A stretch of 64,000 nucleotides of DNA from Megaleporinus macrocephalus (Eukaryota; Chordata; Actinopteri; Characiformes; Anostomidae): contig CM038725.1 in the NCBI GenBank assembly GCA_021613375.1, forward strand, positions 14,315,089 to 14,379,088, written 5' to 3'. Made by a program: the position numbers and the translations under genes. The notes beneath the pieces are model-generated. The model was not told the origin of the DNA. It did no database searches and was given only the letters and a program-made list of their open reading frames with translations. Below are positions 22,879 to 36,249 of the stretch, piece by piece. Within the stretch, counting starts at the first letter, position 1. Each line of letters begins with the position of its first letter.

Positions 22879-25800
22879 CTGATTAAGTTAGTCAGGTAGG
22901 TATTGTTTAAGTAAAGTGTGTCAGGTATTGTTTAAGTTAAGTGTGAGGGTGCAACTGATTATCTCAACTACAGTAATGTACCATATCGAAAGTGGTAATA
23001 CAAACACTGTTCTCCAACAGAAAGTATGATTTACAGAGAAGTGAGGAAATCACAAACGGGTGTGGAAAACATTTGAATATTCAGAGACTTTCTCAAGTCT
23101 CTTTTGTTTTTTCTGCCATATAGTTATGGATACATCGTATTATATTCAACCCACATTTGTTTACACAAGTCCAGATTCTTACGTAGATTACACTGAATAT
23201 TGTTTTAGGCTGTTTTCCTAATATACACTTGTGCCTGGCCCATAAGTGTCAAGAATTATACAACAACTTTGAACAACCAGATTTCAGAATGATGTCTTTT
23301 GTTATGTTATAGTAATAAGATAAATATAAACAACAATAACATCATTAACAGGGCACTTCCTCAAACACTAAACCTTAAGTTTTAAATAATACTTTTATGT
23401 ATTTTTTCATCTTTAGTTTGTGCATTTTTTTTATTCTTTTAAGAGAGTTCTTTGATTAAGAAGTTTTGATTTTGAGTGCCAGTGGAAGGAGTAAAATCTT
23501 GGTCAGTATCCCAAATTTGTTTAAATTTGAAAAGTAATTTTGCTTGTCATGGTGTTTTCAAGAATAAATAATTCTTGACAAGAGAACTTGTTTAATAATG
23601 TACTTAGGTGCCTAGGCATGTTGTACAGGACTGTATGTTGTTATATTTGTTTGTATGTTTTCTCTAATATAAGCCTCATACAGTGCACTTTGTTGATGAT
23701 GTCATCCTACAATTCTCTTCATGACTAGTTAATTTATCTATAACGTATATGCTATTATTTTATAATATAATTAAATACAACAATACATGCACGTGAGAAA
23801 CTGTAAACAGTTCTAACTTGTGAAAATAATACTTTTATGTATTTTATCATCTTTTGTTGTGCATTTTTTTCATGTGTTTTTTTTAAGGGGCTTAAGGGGT
23901 TATGTTCAATTCTTCAAATCTGTGTTTGCTAGTCATGAACTGGCTAGAGTTTTGGTGTTTGGCTCCGAATCACCTAAAAAAGTTTAAAGTAGTTGTTTGG
24001 TAGCGTCAAAATGCTAGATCATTTGTTTTAATTGAAAACAGTCAAAAGATTTTAATCTGAAGTCCAAATCTGTTATCTGTCAGTAAGTGTGGTTTGGAAA
24101 TTGAACCAATTTGATAAAACGATTTATATGTAACTACTGCCTCCACTAAAGAACCCTTGAGGAACCTTCTTTTTAAGGGTGTACTTCACCTTAAAAACAC
24201 TGCAGTTGTCAATCCAATAACCAATCGCTGAAAATCTGATATTACACCTGGTAATCAAAATTAATTTAGTTATCTACACAGCAGCACATTGAGCTGCAAC
24301 TCGGTCAATATTATGAAATTACACTACGCAATAAAATTAAGGCAAATGTATAATTAAATTACTGCAATTAGCGTCCAGTGTCTCTGGGCTTGTGTTCTCA
24401 ATAGTTCTGAATAGAATCCAAGTGTGGCATGAGGGAGTGCATATACCTGCATACACACTCACAAACACATGGAAAGTCATAACAGTACATGACCAATAAT
24501 CCTATTTTGCTAATGCCAGGACCCACTGCGTGTGATTGTATATATGTCTGCCCTTGCCTCGTATCTGCACAGTGTTTTGTGTAAATGATGGAAAAGGATG
24601 AAAGAATGATAATCACTTTTCATAACCCTTTGATTTTATGCTGAGTTGAGTTTAAAAGAGCTTGAATATTTATGAGATATGTAGAAGTGCGATTAATTGC
24701 ATAACACACAGGCAGCTCACGTAACAGAGGTATATAGGTTCAGCTTATGCTGATACGTGAATAGTTGTTTTGTCACTAGAGCAGGCTTAGCAGGAAGGTT
24801 CTGAAATGTAGAGAACAGGGAGAATAAGTGTTTTTGTGCTACTGGGAACCGTCCCAAGGGGAGTGCTGCCTTTGCTGCTCAGCCAGAGAGGGATTTAGGA
24901 CGAAAGAAGAAAGCAAAAGCAACAGGCTTCTGTCTCGCTGCCTAAAGTCGTGATTATGGCCCTGTTGCTCTGAGAGATCTGCTGTCTGAACTGCTAATCT
25001 GGTCTGACACTGCATCGCTGGCTGCACCATAGGGGTAAGCGAAGTTTGAATATTGTCACTTCTTTCTCAGGCTCTGTAATCAAAAAGGTATCAGAGGGAC
25101 CTTCATGACTGTCACAGAGTCAAAGTCTACAGGACAGAATGTGAACTTTAACCCTTTAAGGCGGAGGGTGCACAGCGGCTCTCATTACAGACTACTGACT
25201 TACATGTTGTGTGTTTTCAGCTGCATTTAAGTACAAATACAGTACACAAGTTTCAGGCCAATGTGTTTTCAAACCCGCCCTCACAGCAGCCTAGTGTAAT
25301 TTGTGGTCATGATTCAACAGCTGGTTTGGTTAAATTAAAGTTAAATTAAGCGTACTCGTGATTCAACAAACCCATGCAATGGCTGAGGGCATGCTGGAGA
25401 AATCTAGAAGCTGACAAGATATCAAAACATTGTTTGAAAACAAGGAAATCTCATTCATTGTAAATACAGTGGAGTTCAAAAGTCTGAGACTGAGAGTTAA
25501 ATGCTTTTTTGAGAATTATATTATCAGCATAACAATTAAAGTAAAAAGCAATTACAACAACCACATGAATATCAGATTTTCCCCCTCGAGTGCCAACATT
25601 GACAAACGCCTCTGATAAGCAGATCAAATCCACATGGACATGAGTTCCAGAGAAAGGATTATAACTAAAAACTTGGTCAGTATCACAAATTTAAATTTGA
25701 AAAGTGATTTTGCTTGTCATATTTCTCAAGAATAAATACTTCTTGCCAAGAAAAAAGGTTTAAGTAATAATAATGTAGTTAGGTGCCTCGGCATGTTGTA

Positions 25801-26037
25801 CAGGACTGTATGTTGTTTTATTTGTTTGTATTTTTTCTCTAATATAAGCCTCATACAGTTCACTTTGTTGGTGTTGTCATCCTACACTTTTCTTTATGAC
25901 TAGTTTCTTTATCTATAACTTATCATTTTATTATTAATATCATTAAATACAACAATACAGCAGTGAGAAACTGTAATAATAAGTAAATAATACACATGGG
26001 TAAATTCCCTAAGTATTATAAATGTTGTCATTTTTTC

Positions 26038-26075
<38 letters not shown>

Positions 26076-29000
26076 GTAGTAGTAGTAGTAGTAGGAGTAG
26101 TAGGAGTAGTAGTGGTAGTAGTAGTAGTATTTCACACCCTCTTCCCTTTGCCAAATAAGACTATCCTACAATATATTATCTCATATTATCTCAATTTACT
26201 CCATTTATTATAACCAAACCACATGCCTCTCCTGTGTTCTATCGCTTAATTATTTCCCTGTCACAAAGTATTTAATGAGCTTTATTTTAACTAACGGGGG
26301 GCCTCTAGATGCTGTTAACAGCCTCCGTGCATCTAGTATTCACTTGTGATTATATTTATCTGCAAGCTAACCAGTCTACAGTCTCCTTTAATAATGTTAT
26401 TAGGAGACAGGTCTTCATTTTTGGTCTTTACTGAAGGAGTAACCTAAAAAGTACACAAATAAATGAGTTTTTTAATCACCAGGCATTTTTTAAAAGTAAA
26501 GGAAGTTGTAAGAGGTAAAACAACAGATTTAATTACATAGCAATTGACCTGAGACCTAACTCAACTCTGTCACTCTGACTACAAACACGTTTCTGATAAA
26601 TAAATTCTGATTTCAGGTGGTCTGTGCTGATATGGTCTGTACCTCACTGCATCAAACACAAACAGCAGAGGCTGAGGCTGAGGCAGCACTTCCGACAGCT
26701 CTGCCAGTAACATTACTGCATCCTTTTGACACATTTGATGTGTTACTATCAAAAACACAAGACCCTTTGCCTCACCATGTCTACAGCATTTGCTTTAATT
26801 AGTTAAAGACTCCTGACATGTAGATGCTGGTGTCTAAACTGCAATAAAGTCTACAATAAGGTCAGCAGTTTAAAAAATATATATTTAATCATGCAGCCTA
26901 ATGGCTCAGTGGAAACTCACCATCTGCAGGATGTCCTCTATCTTCAGCTGAGCATCCTCCTGGTCGTCTTGAGACAGAGCACTGGCAATAGGAGAGAAAT
27001 ACTGAAGTTAAAACTCAGTGAGGGACACCAAAGAGATTTCTTCTAAAGGTGACTTCAAGAGACTCCTTTCTTTACAGGTGAAAAGAAAAAAAAAACACTT
27101 GCAATATGCATGGGACCTACTTTAGTATGTTTGCAGTGGCTTTCCTCTCCTGAGGGAGCAGGTCTGGATCTCTCAGCACCTCCTCCAGAAGACCCATTAC
27201 ACCCATCTTCAATTCACAGTTCAGCTCAAAGTCCTGCACGAGCGTAACATTGAAGACATGTCAACAACCAACACAAGTTTCAACATGCTATACAACTTAT
27301 TAAAATTAAATCAAAGTTTATTTGTTACATATATAGTCATACATGGTACATGTTATTATTAAGTAGTGTATTATTGCAATAGTATTATTACTATTATGCA
27401 TTATTAAGTATATTTTAAGATAATATAATATTCTAAATAAAATAAATAAAAAAGGAAATAGATAACATACATACACATACACTATAGAAAACACAAGTGT
27501 GCAGTGTGGATGAGGATTATTGAAAAAAGTGCAAAATGCCCAACAAGTGGATGAAATGAATGACTGAAATGAATGAATGAGGTCATTGTAAATGTTACAA
27601 TTTTAAAGGGCATATGTTAGGAAAACATTTTCAGTTCTCGTACACATAAATCCACATCTGTATCTGAAGTGCCTACCGACCCACAAACTGTCAAATAAAA
27701 CAACCCTGTCAGTTTTCTGTTGGCTGCCTACATCAGAAAACATGGGATTCAACAAGATTTGGCTCTCCTTCCTACATCAGTCCAGCTTGTCCAGCTTCTG
27801 GTTTGCATTTTCCTGTTCCACCTTAAATAGTGCAGCAGTTTTATTTTGGTGCTACAACTGCTATCAACTGCTGCACCGTTTAAGGTGGAATGAAAAGATG
27901 CAAACAAGCAGTCAATAAGAATAAGCAGACAATTTTAACCTCGTTTGCTGGACCTTTTTTCTAACTTGGGTCACCACAACGCATCACTGGCCTTGAAACT
28001 TTTCCTGAAACATGGGTCCATCCATACCAACTGTCCATGTTAAAACTCCAGACGAGGAAAATTTAAGTTCTAAATAATTATTCTCTGTGTTCTTTGGCTG
28101 TTTAACACTAACTAAAGCTAGCAACTGAGGTAATAACCTTAACGGAGATGTAATGTTTGTAAAGGTAAAAGTCTTGCCGTCTGTAAGGTGAACTTTATCT
28201 GATCAACAAATAAACAAGGTGAGAGTGAAACGAGAGAATGTGCGCAGGCATTAACACACCCTATGGGGGTGGGGTGAACAGTGGTTCAATGTCATTTAAG
28301 GAATAGAGGTTTGAACAGGACGTTGTGAACAGTCCTACTCAGGCAGGGGAGAAGGGTGCTTAATGTGGTGCCTACTTGCTTGGGGTATATTGACCAAAAT
28401 GCCACAGAAATTTTATTAAGACCCTAGAGAACTGTGAAAAACGGGAACAATGGGTATAACATGTTGCCATTAAAGATACAGAAGGCAAGGACTTTTCCAA
28501 TTATCACCTTCGCCTTGCTCTGACCATAAATACAACTGTTGTGAGGTAAACAAAGTATGCCACAACTACAACACTAGATTAGATGGGATTTAGGGGCAAG
28601 TAACATCTCATTACATTGGAATTATAATAAAATATCTCCTACTTACAAATGCAGAAGCCAAACTGAAATGTAGGAGTCTGCATTTTTGTGGGAAATATAT
28701 TTTTAATGTTCTATGAAATATTAATATGAGGTTATACAACACAATATAACTGAGAAGCCACTGAGCGCTATTAAAGACTACACTGCAGTTAATAGTTTCA
28801 ATGCTTTTATATTGAAATATACAAAAAACAGGAAAAGTAAACATTATATAACTTCGATCTGCAGCTCATTCATCCAGAATCTGAAACAATGAGTCTACAT
28901 TTAGCAGCAATATTCTGTAAAGCTTGTCCAGCCTTGCAACAGTTGATATGAAGGAATGAGTTTGTGGACAGAACATGGACAGATGCTTGGCTGTTGGCTT

Positions 29001-32000
29001 ATGCAATCATCTGAAGTTCGCCAAAAACTAGAACAATAGTTTGTTATTTGAATCCAAAGCAGAGATGGCAGCAGTTATAAGTTGAATGTTATTATTATTA
29101 CTATTATTTCTGATGTGCATAAGAAAACACACACAGTCATAAACTATGCACTATTGACAAGCCAGGAGTGATAGATGTCCATAGACATCTCCCAGCTTGC
29201 TCATTAACCGCTGAAAATTTTGTCCCTTTGGCAGAATAAGGCCAGTCGCCTCCCATATGACCTCCTGACGACAGCACAGCGGGGTCCGTATGAAAAGTAG
29301 GGCCATAATAAGCTGCATGTGGAGTAAGCGAAGGTTCATGGTAATGAAGCAGTGTGCAGGCCTGCATAATGTACCCAGACACGGAAGAATGGGGTGCTTT
29401 AAAATGCCCCATCCTCCATTAGAGATTGCACTGCCTCAGCTTTACTGCTCCCTGTGCACTAATCAATGGCTAACTCTACCTCTCCTCTGCCTCTGCCTAC
29501 AAGCGTTGCAGGTGGGTGGCTAATCTCTGGTGTCATGGTTAAAACGATGCTGCGCTCTTTGCCAGGATGCTCAGAGGACAACATGAACAGACAATAAAAC
29601 GCCAATTTGTCTCTTTTGTGTTTCATATGTGTTTCAGCAACTCAGTCAATTCCTAATGTGTATTGAGACGCAGTGCTTTATCCCTTGAGGGCTGCGTCCT
29701 TTGAGCCTTATTGGTGAGAATTATTTTGCCTTTTAAGCTATTTAAATGATAGTCTGTAATTACACAAGACATCACACAGTCAGTTGCATAGTTCATTTGT
29801 TTCAATGAGCCACGACTGCAAAACTATTCAAATATAATCATACACAACGAGGGATGCACAATCAGCACTGGCCAAGATTGGAACTGGATCATTTGTGCTT
29901 AAAATACAAAATCAGTCAATTTATTTGTAATTTAAACATTTTGTTTTGCCATTTTATGATGTGTATTTGTGTTAATTTTTCAGAGTTTCCAGAGTTGATT
30001 ATTTTATAATCAAACATAAATTCTGGTGTTTTTACTGGAGTGTAAACATTTCGCTCTAGCAAGCAGCTGATTAAATCTGACAGTGAAGGTAGAATACATT
30101 TTCACACTTCAGCCAGAAGCTTCCAAATTCTCCTTGACGTTTTGTTAGTTTCTTTTAATAAGTCTTTATTCTTTTTTTATTATTTCTAAATCTATTATCT
30201 TTAAATGCATTTTACATGGTTTAATATATTAGGCATTCATGTGCTTTTGTTTACTTCTTTTTAATAGTATAAAGAAAGTGTGATTTGTTTATTACCAGGT
30301 CTTCAGTCTTTATAAAGTCTGACAGTAGCACATATAACTACTTCAAGATCTCTTAAACGTTTAACTGATCATTAACAAATTTTCCATAGAACTCAGTTTA
30401 AAGCAATGTTAAAGGTGAGGAATACAGCAGAGTTTTACTTTTAACACAATTCCGTGTCTGGTTAACACTAGAATCTCAACACTCAAAATCTTTTTGCAAC
30501 TTGTGGAGTGAGACTACATATGGTCTAAAGCATAAAATAAATGAAAGCTACTCTTTTTACTGTGTAAGTGCACTCACAGTGTATTTGGATGTTGCTGCTA
30601 CACCTACACTGAAAATGCTGTAGCATAATTATGCATGACTCATTGTGCTTAATACTCTCAAAGTAGCACTTTATTTGATAAGTCTAGTTTCCAGTGGCTC
30701 AGCCACCATCGTTTACGTTAATCAGAGAGCATCATAGAGGTTTAGCACATATGCGATCTTTATGTTAGCCAACATTAGCATGTCTGCTGCTTCGGAAAGA
30801 AAGACTCGCAATGCACTTTACTACTTTTGCTACTTACTTTCAGCTGAAGTAAGGATTTACAGTGTTCACTAGAAATGGATTGTGGAATTTTATAGTTCCC
30901 TTTAAAATTCCATATCAAGATCATACTGTATAAATGACTGACATACTCAACAGTGCCCATAAAGACAAACATTTCAGTCATCGCCTTCTACTTTAGCACA
31001 TACAAAAGCAGTAAATACTAAATACAGTGCATGTAAATGTTTTATTAGATACTATTTAGCTTATTTGGTATTATTTGGTAAGATCCTAAAAGACTTCCTA
31101 AAATTCTAAACATGTCATTGCACAAGTGAGCTTTACAAGTTGGCATCAGTGATGGCAGAACAGTTACAAATTTTAATTTTAAGTCAGAAAGAACAAGTCG
31201 GCATGTGATATTTAGACTGGTACAAAACTTCATTCAGGTTAATTTGGAAAATACTGAAAAATTAAGCTGAACATGAAACTGGGACCGTAAGTTTAGAAGT
31301 TCAGCTTCTTTTACACATTTTTCAGAACTGTACAAATGCAATAGAACATGCAAGGCTGTGATTCAAGGATGGTGCAATCAACATCATGGCTGTGGTCAAA
31401 ACATAATAATGCCATGTCTGTTATATACAGTGTATGTCCATGGTCACAAGCACAAACAGTAAAGGATTACAAGACAAGCGTCTGATTGCCTACATCCCAG
31501 ACAGCAGGATGACTCTAATCTATTAATTGATTGGTAAAGGTTAATGTCAACGTTGTGTTGATTCGATGTTAAACTTAAAAAGTTGCCAGCTCACAACGTT
31601 GGCAGTAATTACATTCAACCTACACTGATTTAGAGAAGACTATGACATGGCTTGTGAATCCTGCACTTCAAGTCAATCTCACAGCTTGTTGCTATCTCTA
31701 TAAGAGGTAACAGAAAGTATTTGAATTCCTCATGTCATTTTAAAAAGTATGTTTAAATGATGTACAACATTGTATTAAAAGTGTGTGTTAATACTTTTAC
31801 AGCATTAAGTGATTTGGCAAATATTGCTTCTGTTTCTTGCACAACAACTGCTTAAAAACACAGCTTGATTTCCTGCTTTTATTTTCTATTTAGTAACAAT
31901 GTTGTAAAGTAAGACCGTCGTCTAATGTCTATTGACTGTGTGAAACTTTTTTTGCACTATTGGAAAGTTCTAAAAACTAGTTCTGGTCTTGTTATTTAAT

Positions 32001-35000
32001 AAATCTGAATAAGGAATCTGCTGGAAACGTGTCGTTTGTTTTAGGCCAGTTGGCTTTTAAATATGATCTTGGCTTGCTATAATGTGGAATGACGTTTTAC
32101 TGCGATAAAAGAAAAACTGAGGTAGCTTTGGTGTTATGTTCATTCCTAATGTTGTTTTAGTATTAGTTTAGGATGGAAAAGTAATTAAGGATTAGAATTA
32201 GATCAAAATGTTTAACAGTAATTTAATAGGAATTCACTGATTTCCTATCTGGAATACATACAAAACTAACAGCATGAAATAACTATACGAAAACATAAAA
32301 ACACCGCTACCGAAAGTTTATTATGAGCACAAAATAATTAGCACAGCCGGCACATGAGACTCAAATTGCCCCTATAAATCAACTGTGTGTGCCCTGCATA
32401 CGCTTAGTACTCTACCTACAGCATTCAGTATCAGCAAAACTCTTGACAAAACATAAACTATGAAAAAAATAGGGCTCCTAAATGTATCCAACATTGGCTG
32501 ACCATTAGCAAAAACAGAACTTTCAAGGTTAGAGCAAAATGCACAGCTGGCCAAAAGTCTCCCAAATTGCATCTATTAATCAATTCCCATTCGGAGGTCC
32601 ACTGTGTGTGCATCTTGTTTGCATATGCTCGCTCTGAAAAATGAACAAACCCCAAAAAAGGCTTTCATGCCCTGATGCACGCTAATGGCATACGAATCAC
32701 ACGGAGAGAGAGGACGTCAAATGTAAGAGATTTCATCGTTGCACCAATGTGGCGGGAAAAAAGCGCATATAATTACAGGATGTCATTTCCCTGTTAAAAG
32801 CAAACCAACTGAAAGCTTCAAAGATGGCACCATTTACATGGCACAGTGTTGACGCATGCCATTCAAACAGGACTACGTAAACACTTTATGGTGGGGAAAG
32901 AGGGTTCTGAGCTAAAACAGAGGTCAAACTATTTAACATTCTCATCTACTGCAGAGCTTCAAACACAAGAGTAATGCATTCTAACAGTAGTCACCTTACT
33001 ACTATATCTTGTGTATGTTTTGTATAGTCCTTTATATATTTCAGTTATAACTATATGTATATTTTCCATCTTATTTTTACGTTAATATTTTACGTTAACA
33101 TTACATATTTATTGTATGTTTGCACTGTTTTACATATATAATGCTGCCCTGCTGTAGAGTTTTATTTGAGCCTCACCCCAAGCATTTCCATGTAAGTTAT
33201 GTCCTGACATGATGTGCAAATGACAAATAAACTTGAAACTTGGACTTGAAACTACTGCTGCAGTCACTTACTGAAGGAGTATAAATCGAAGAAATTAATT
33301 ATTTTGGTTAAACCATAGGCGGAAATGTTCCTGTAAAACTCCCAGACTGTAGTCAGGCTGTACAGAGCGTAGGATCGAAGCAGCAAAGGGGATGCAGTGC
33401 TAATTAATAATGCAACAGCTCCCCCATTGCTGCCCCCTGCACTCTGGGCAGACCCATAGCAGCCAGTGGCCAAGCCTTGCAGAGCCAGCACTGAGGTCAA
33501 ACAATTATCCTCATTACCGCGTACACTTCTGCTGCTGCTGGCACAGTGAGGGCATATACAACACCGGAAACCAGAAAGAGGCGGCTGCTGTTTCATCACA
33601 TTACTTACCTTCCTTGACACAGCAGACGTTCATGTTCTCAGACTAACAGACTGAACTGTTAGTTATGTCTATCAGACACGGCGCATTTAGAGCAATATCT
33701 CAGCGAAAATATAGACAATTTACCCCTCAGTCTAAATTAAGTTGATCAGCCAATACATTAGTTTAGTGTCTGACATTTCATTATCTCTAAAACTGGACCA
33801 AGTTGGACCAAAGTTCACACTTCGAGATGGCTGTAACTACTGTTTAATCTACAGAATATACTGTACACTATATTGCCAAAGTAATTACTCACCCATCCAA
33901 ATCATTGAATTCAAGTGTTTTAGTCACCTGAATGGCCACAGATGTAAAAACAAACAATCAACCAACAAAACCAAAAATCTAGTTTTGTGTGGAAGAACTA
34001 GACTGACCTGACCGCAACCTGATAGAACACCTTTGGGGTGAATAAGAACACTTACTGTGAGCCAGGCCTTCTCGTCCAAAATCAGGGTCTGACCTCACCA
34101 ATGCACTTCTGGAAGGACGGTCAAACATTCCCATAAACACACTCCTAAACCGTGCGGAAAGCCTTCCCAGAAGAGTTGAAGCTGTTATAGCTGCAAAGGT
34201 TGGACTGACAGCATATTAAACCCAATGGATAAAGAATGGGATGTCACTTGAGTTCATATGTGTGTGAAGGCAGAAGAGCAAGTACTTTTGGCAGTATAGT
34301 GTACTTTTTTCTTTTCTTCTGTTCCTATTTTGTGTAGTACAATAGTGCCATATCTGGTTTTCGATTATCCATCTACCTTAATTAGTGGACGCAACATCAC
34401 TTCACATGCTTTAACACCCTCTGGCTGCAATAGCCCTGTTTAACAATCTGCAACACAAAGACAACCTCACTTTATTAACTTAAAAGCCTGGTGAACAAGC
34501 AAACTATAGCTTGCATATTATGTAACGTTAGGCTAATTTATTAATGTTACCGGGCAGACTGAGAGAGGAGAGAACACATATTTAGTGCTTTTGTCGATTT
34601 GCACACTCTCAAGAAGACTGACTTTACGTACTTGTCATACCAGCTTGATATTTGGAAATTTAACGCAGCACTATGATTGGTTTTTAAAAGGCTAGACGTT
34701 AAGAGAATATCTCTTTGAAGTCTGGATGGCAAAGTACACTCATGCTGGTACACTCTGAATGTACAGTGATGTAATTGAGGGTGTTGCAGTTGGCAGAAAT
34801 GGACAGGAAAGCTGGCTGGTGATAGGTGAGGAAGAGGCCCTGATGGTCAGTCTTCCAACAGCGTTCAGCAGGACGGGAGGACAGTCATACTTGTTAGCTA
34901 CATAATCGCTACTGTTTGAGGATTGTGTTTGTTTTGTTGGTTGTTGTATTCTATAGTTAGTATTCAGAGACCTCGCACACAAGGTCTTCAGCCTGACTAT

Positions 35001-36207
35001 TAAAGGGGAATTTCACAATTTTCAGGACATGTCTGCGTAACTCAGTCATAAAGAGGTAAACAAAGCCATTCAGAGTGAAAAATGACCAGCCTACAGCTTA
35101 CAGTGGTGGTGATGGGAACCAAGGTCACGATATCTACAATGTGAATACAGCAAATTATTTAAATTTCAAAATGATTACAATGTTGTTAAGGGTAAAACAG
35201 TGATAAATCTAAAATATGTTTCTTTGGAACTATTTCGCTGTACTAAGTATGAATGGCTTTAAAAAAAACAGGTCAAAATATGATCTAAAAATTATTATCA
35301 TTACTATTATTATTATTATTACTATTATTATCACCACCATTGTGAAAAGTCCTGACTTAGTAAGTTTCTCTAGAATGGAGTGTTTTACCACAACCACCAT
35401 AACTCTACATCTTAACCAGTTAAACATGCAGAGGTTTGGAGAAATTGATGAACTTCACATCTTTGAATCTGAAGCAGAGAACATAATTAAAAGTTTTTTT
35501 GATTATTAAACAGAAATATTACGTATCCTAAGAATGAATCATTTAGAGCTTGCTCGGAAATGTCAGTGAGTATTCAAAGTCTTTAAATTGCTGTTTAGGC
35601 CAACTGTAGTTTTGGCTGAGTGACTACTATTTGGGCTAATTTGTGCAAATTTGATTTTTGGCTTGTGCTTTTAGTGTGTAATGACTGTGCACGTGTAATA
35701 CTTATAAAAAAGAGATTTCAAATATGCTGTTTATAATAAACAATGACAAGTTAGTATAAAAAATGTGCACCAACTGCTGCAGTCATGCTTTTCACTAGGT
35801 TTTGTGTTCAGTGTTGGAGAAACAAACGCATCTAATCTCAGCACTTGCTCAAATGTGTCGGGTATCTAAAGCAGCCCTTTCAAAACACCAGGCCATGCCT
35901 CTCTTGTTTTCCTGCCAGCCAATTTAAACACTTCTATCGCTTCGTTCCTCCCCCTCGCCTCACTCTCGCCCGCACCGCTCACCTATGCTGCCGGAAAGGT
36001 CAGTTTTAACAAGCGCTCTCCAGATGAATTTGCCACAGCCGCCTTGGCATAATTCGACAAAAGGGTACAAGAGATCAATGCAATTAGTCTGCGGTGCGCC
36101 TTCAAAACAGAAAAAGGGAAGCAAATTGCATGATGGCCACTTACGTCAAGGCTAACACAAAAGCCACACTACAGGACTGCTGTGGATGGCTTGACCACGA
36201 CGTGCGA

Positions 36208-36249
<42 letters not shown>

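Larger units (their letters stand above)
22635..26920 (-). other. rasgrf2 intron with microsatellites
   Basis: Two (CA)n tracts at its downstream end and an (ATT)n/(AGT)n block. The segments 23500-23760 and 25660-25930 share long similar stretches ('ttggtcagtatcacaaattt', 'gcatgttgtacaggactgta'), so they are a diverged repeat pair about 2.2 kb apart. No gene. Confidence 0.6.

Noticed and set aside
26022..26213. Open frames rich in Leu, Val and Ile
   Set aside because: Translations of the (ATT)n/(AGT)n microsatellite.
33264..33620. 118-codon minus-strand open frame
   Set aside because: No similarity recognised, low-complexity Ser/Ala/Gly content. More likely a non-coding conserved block than an exon.
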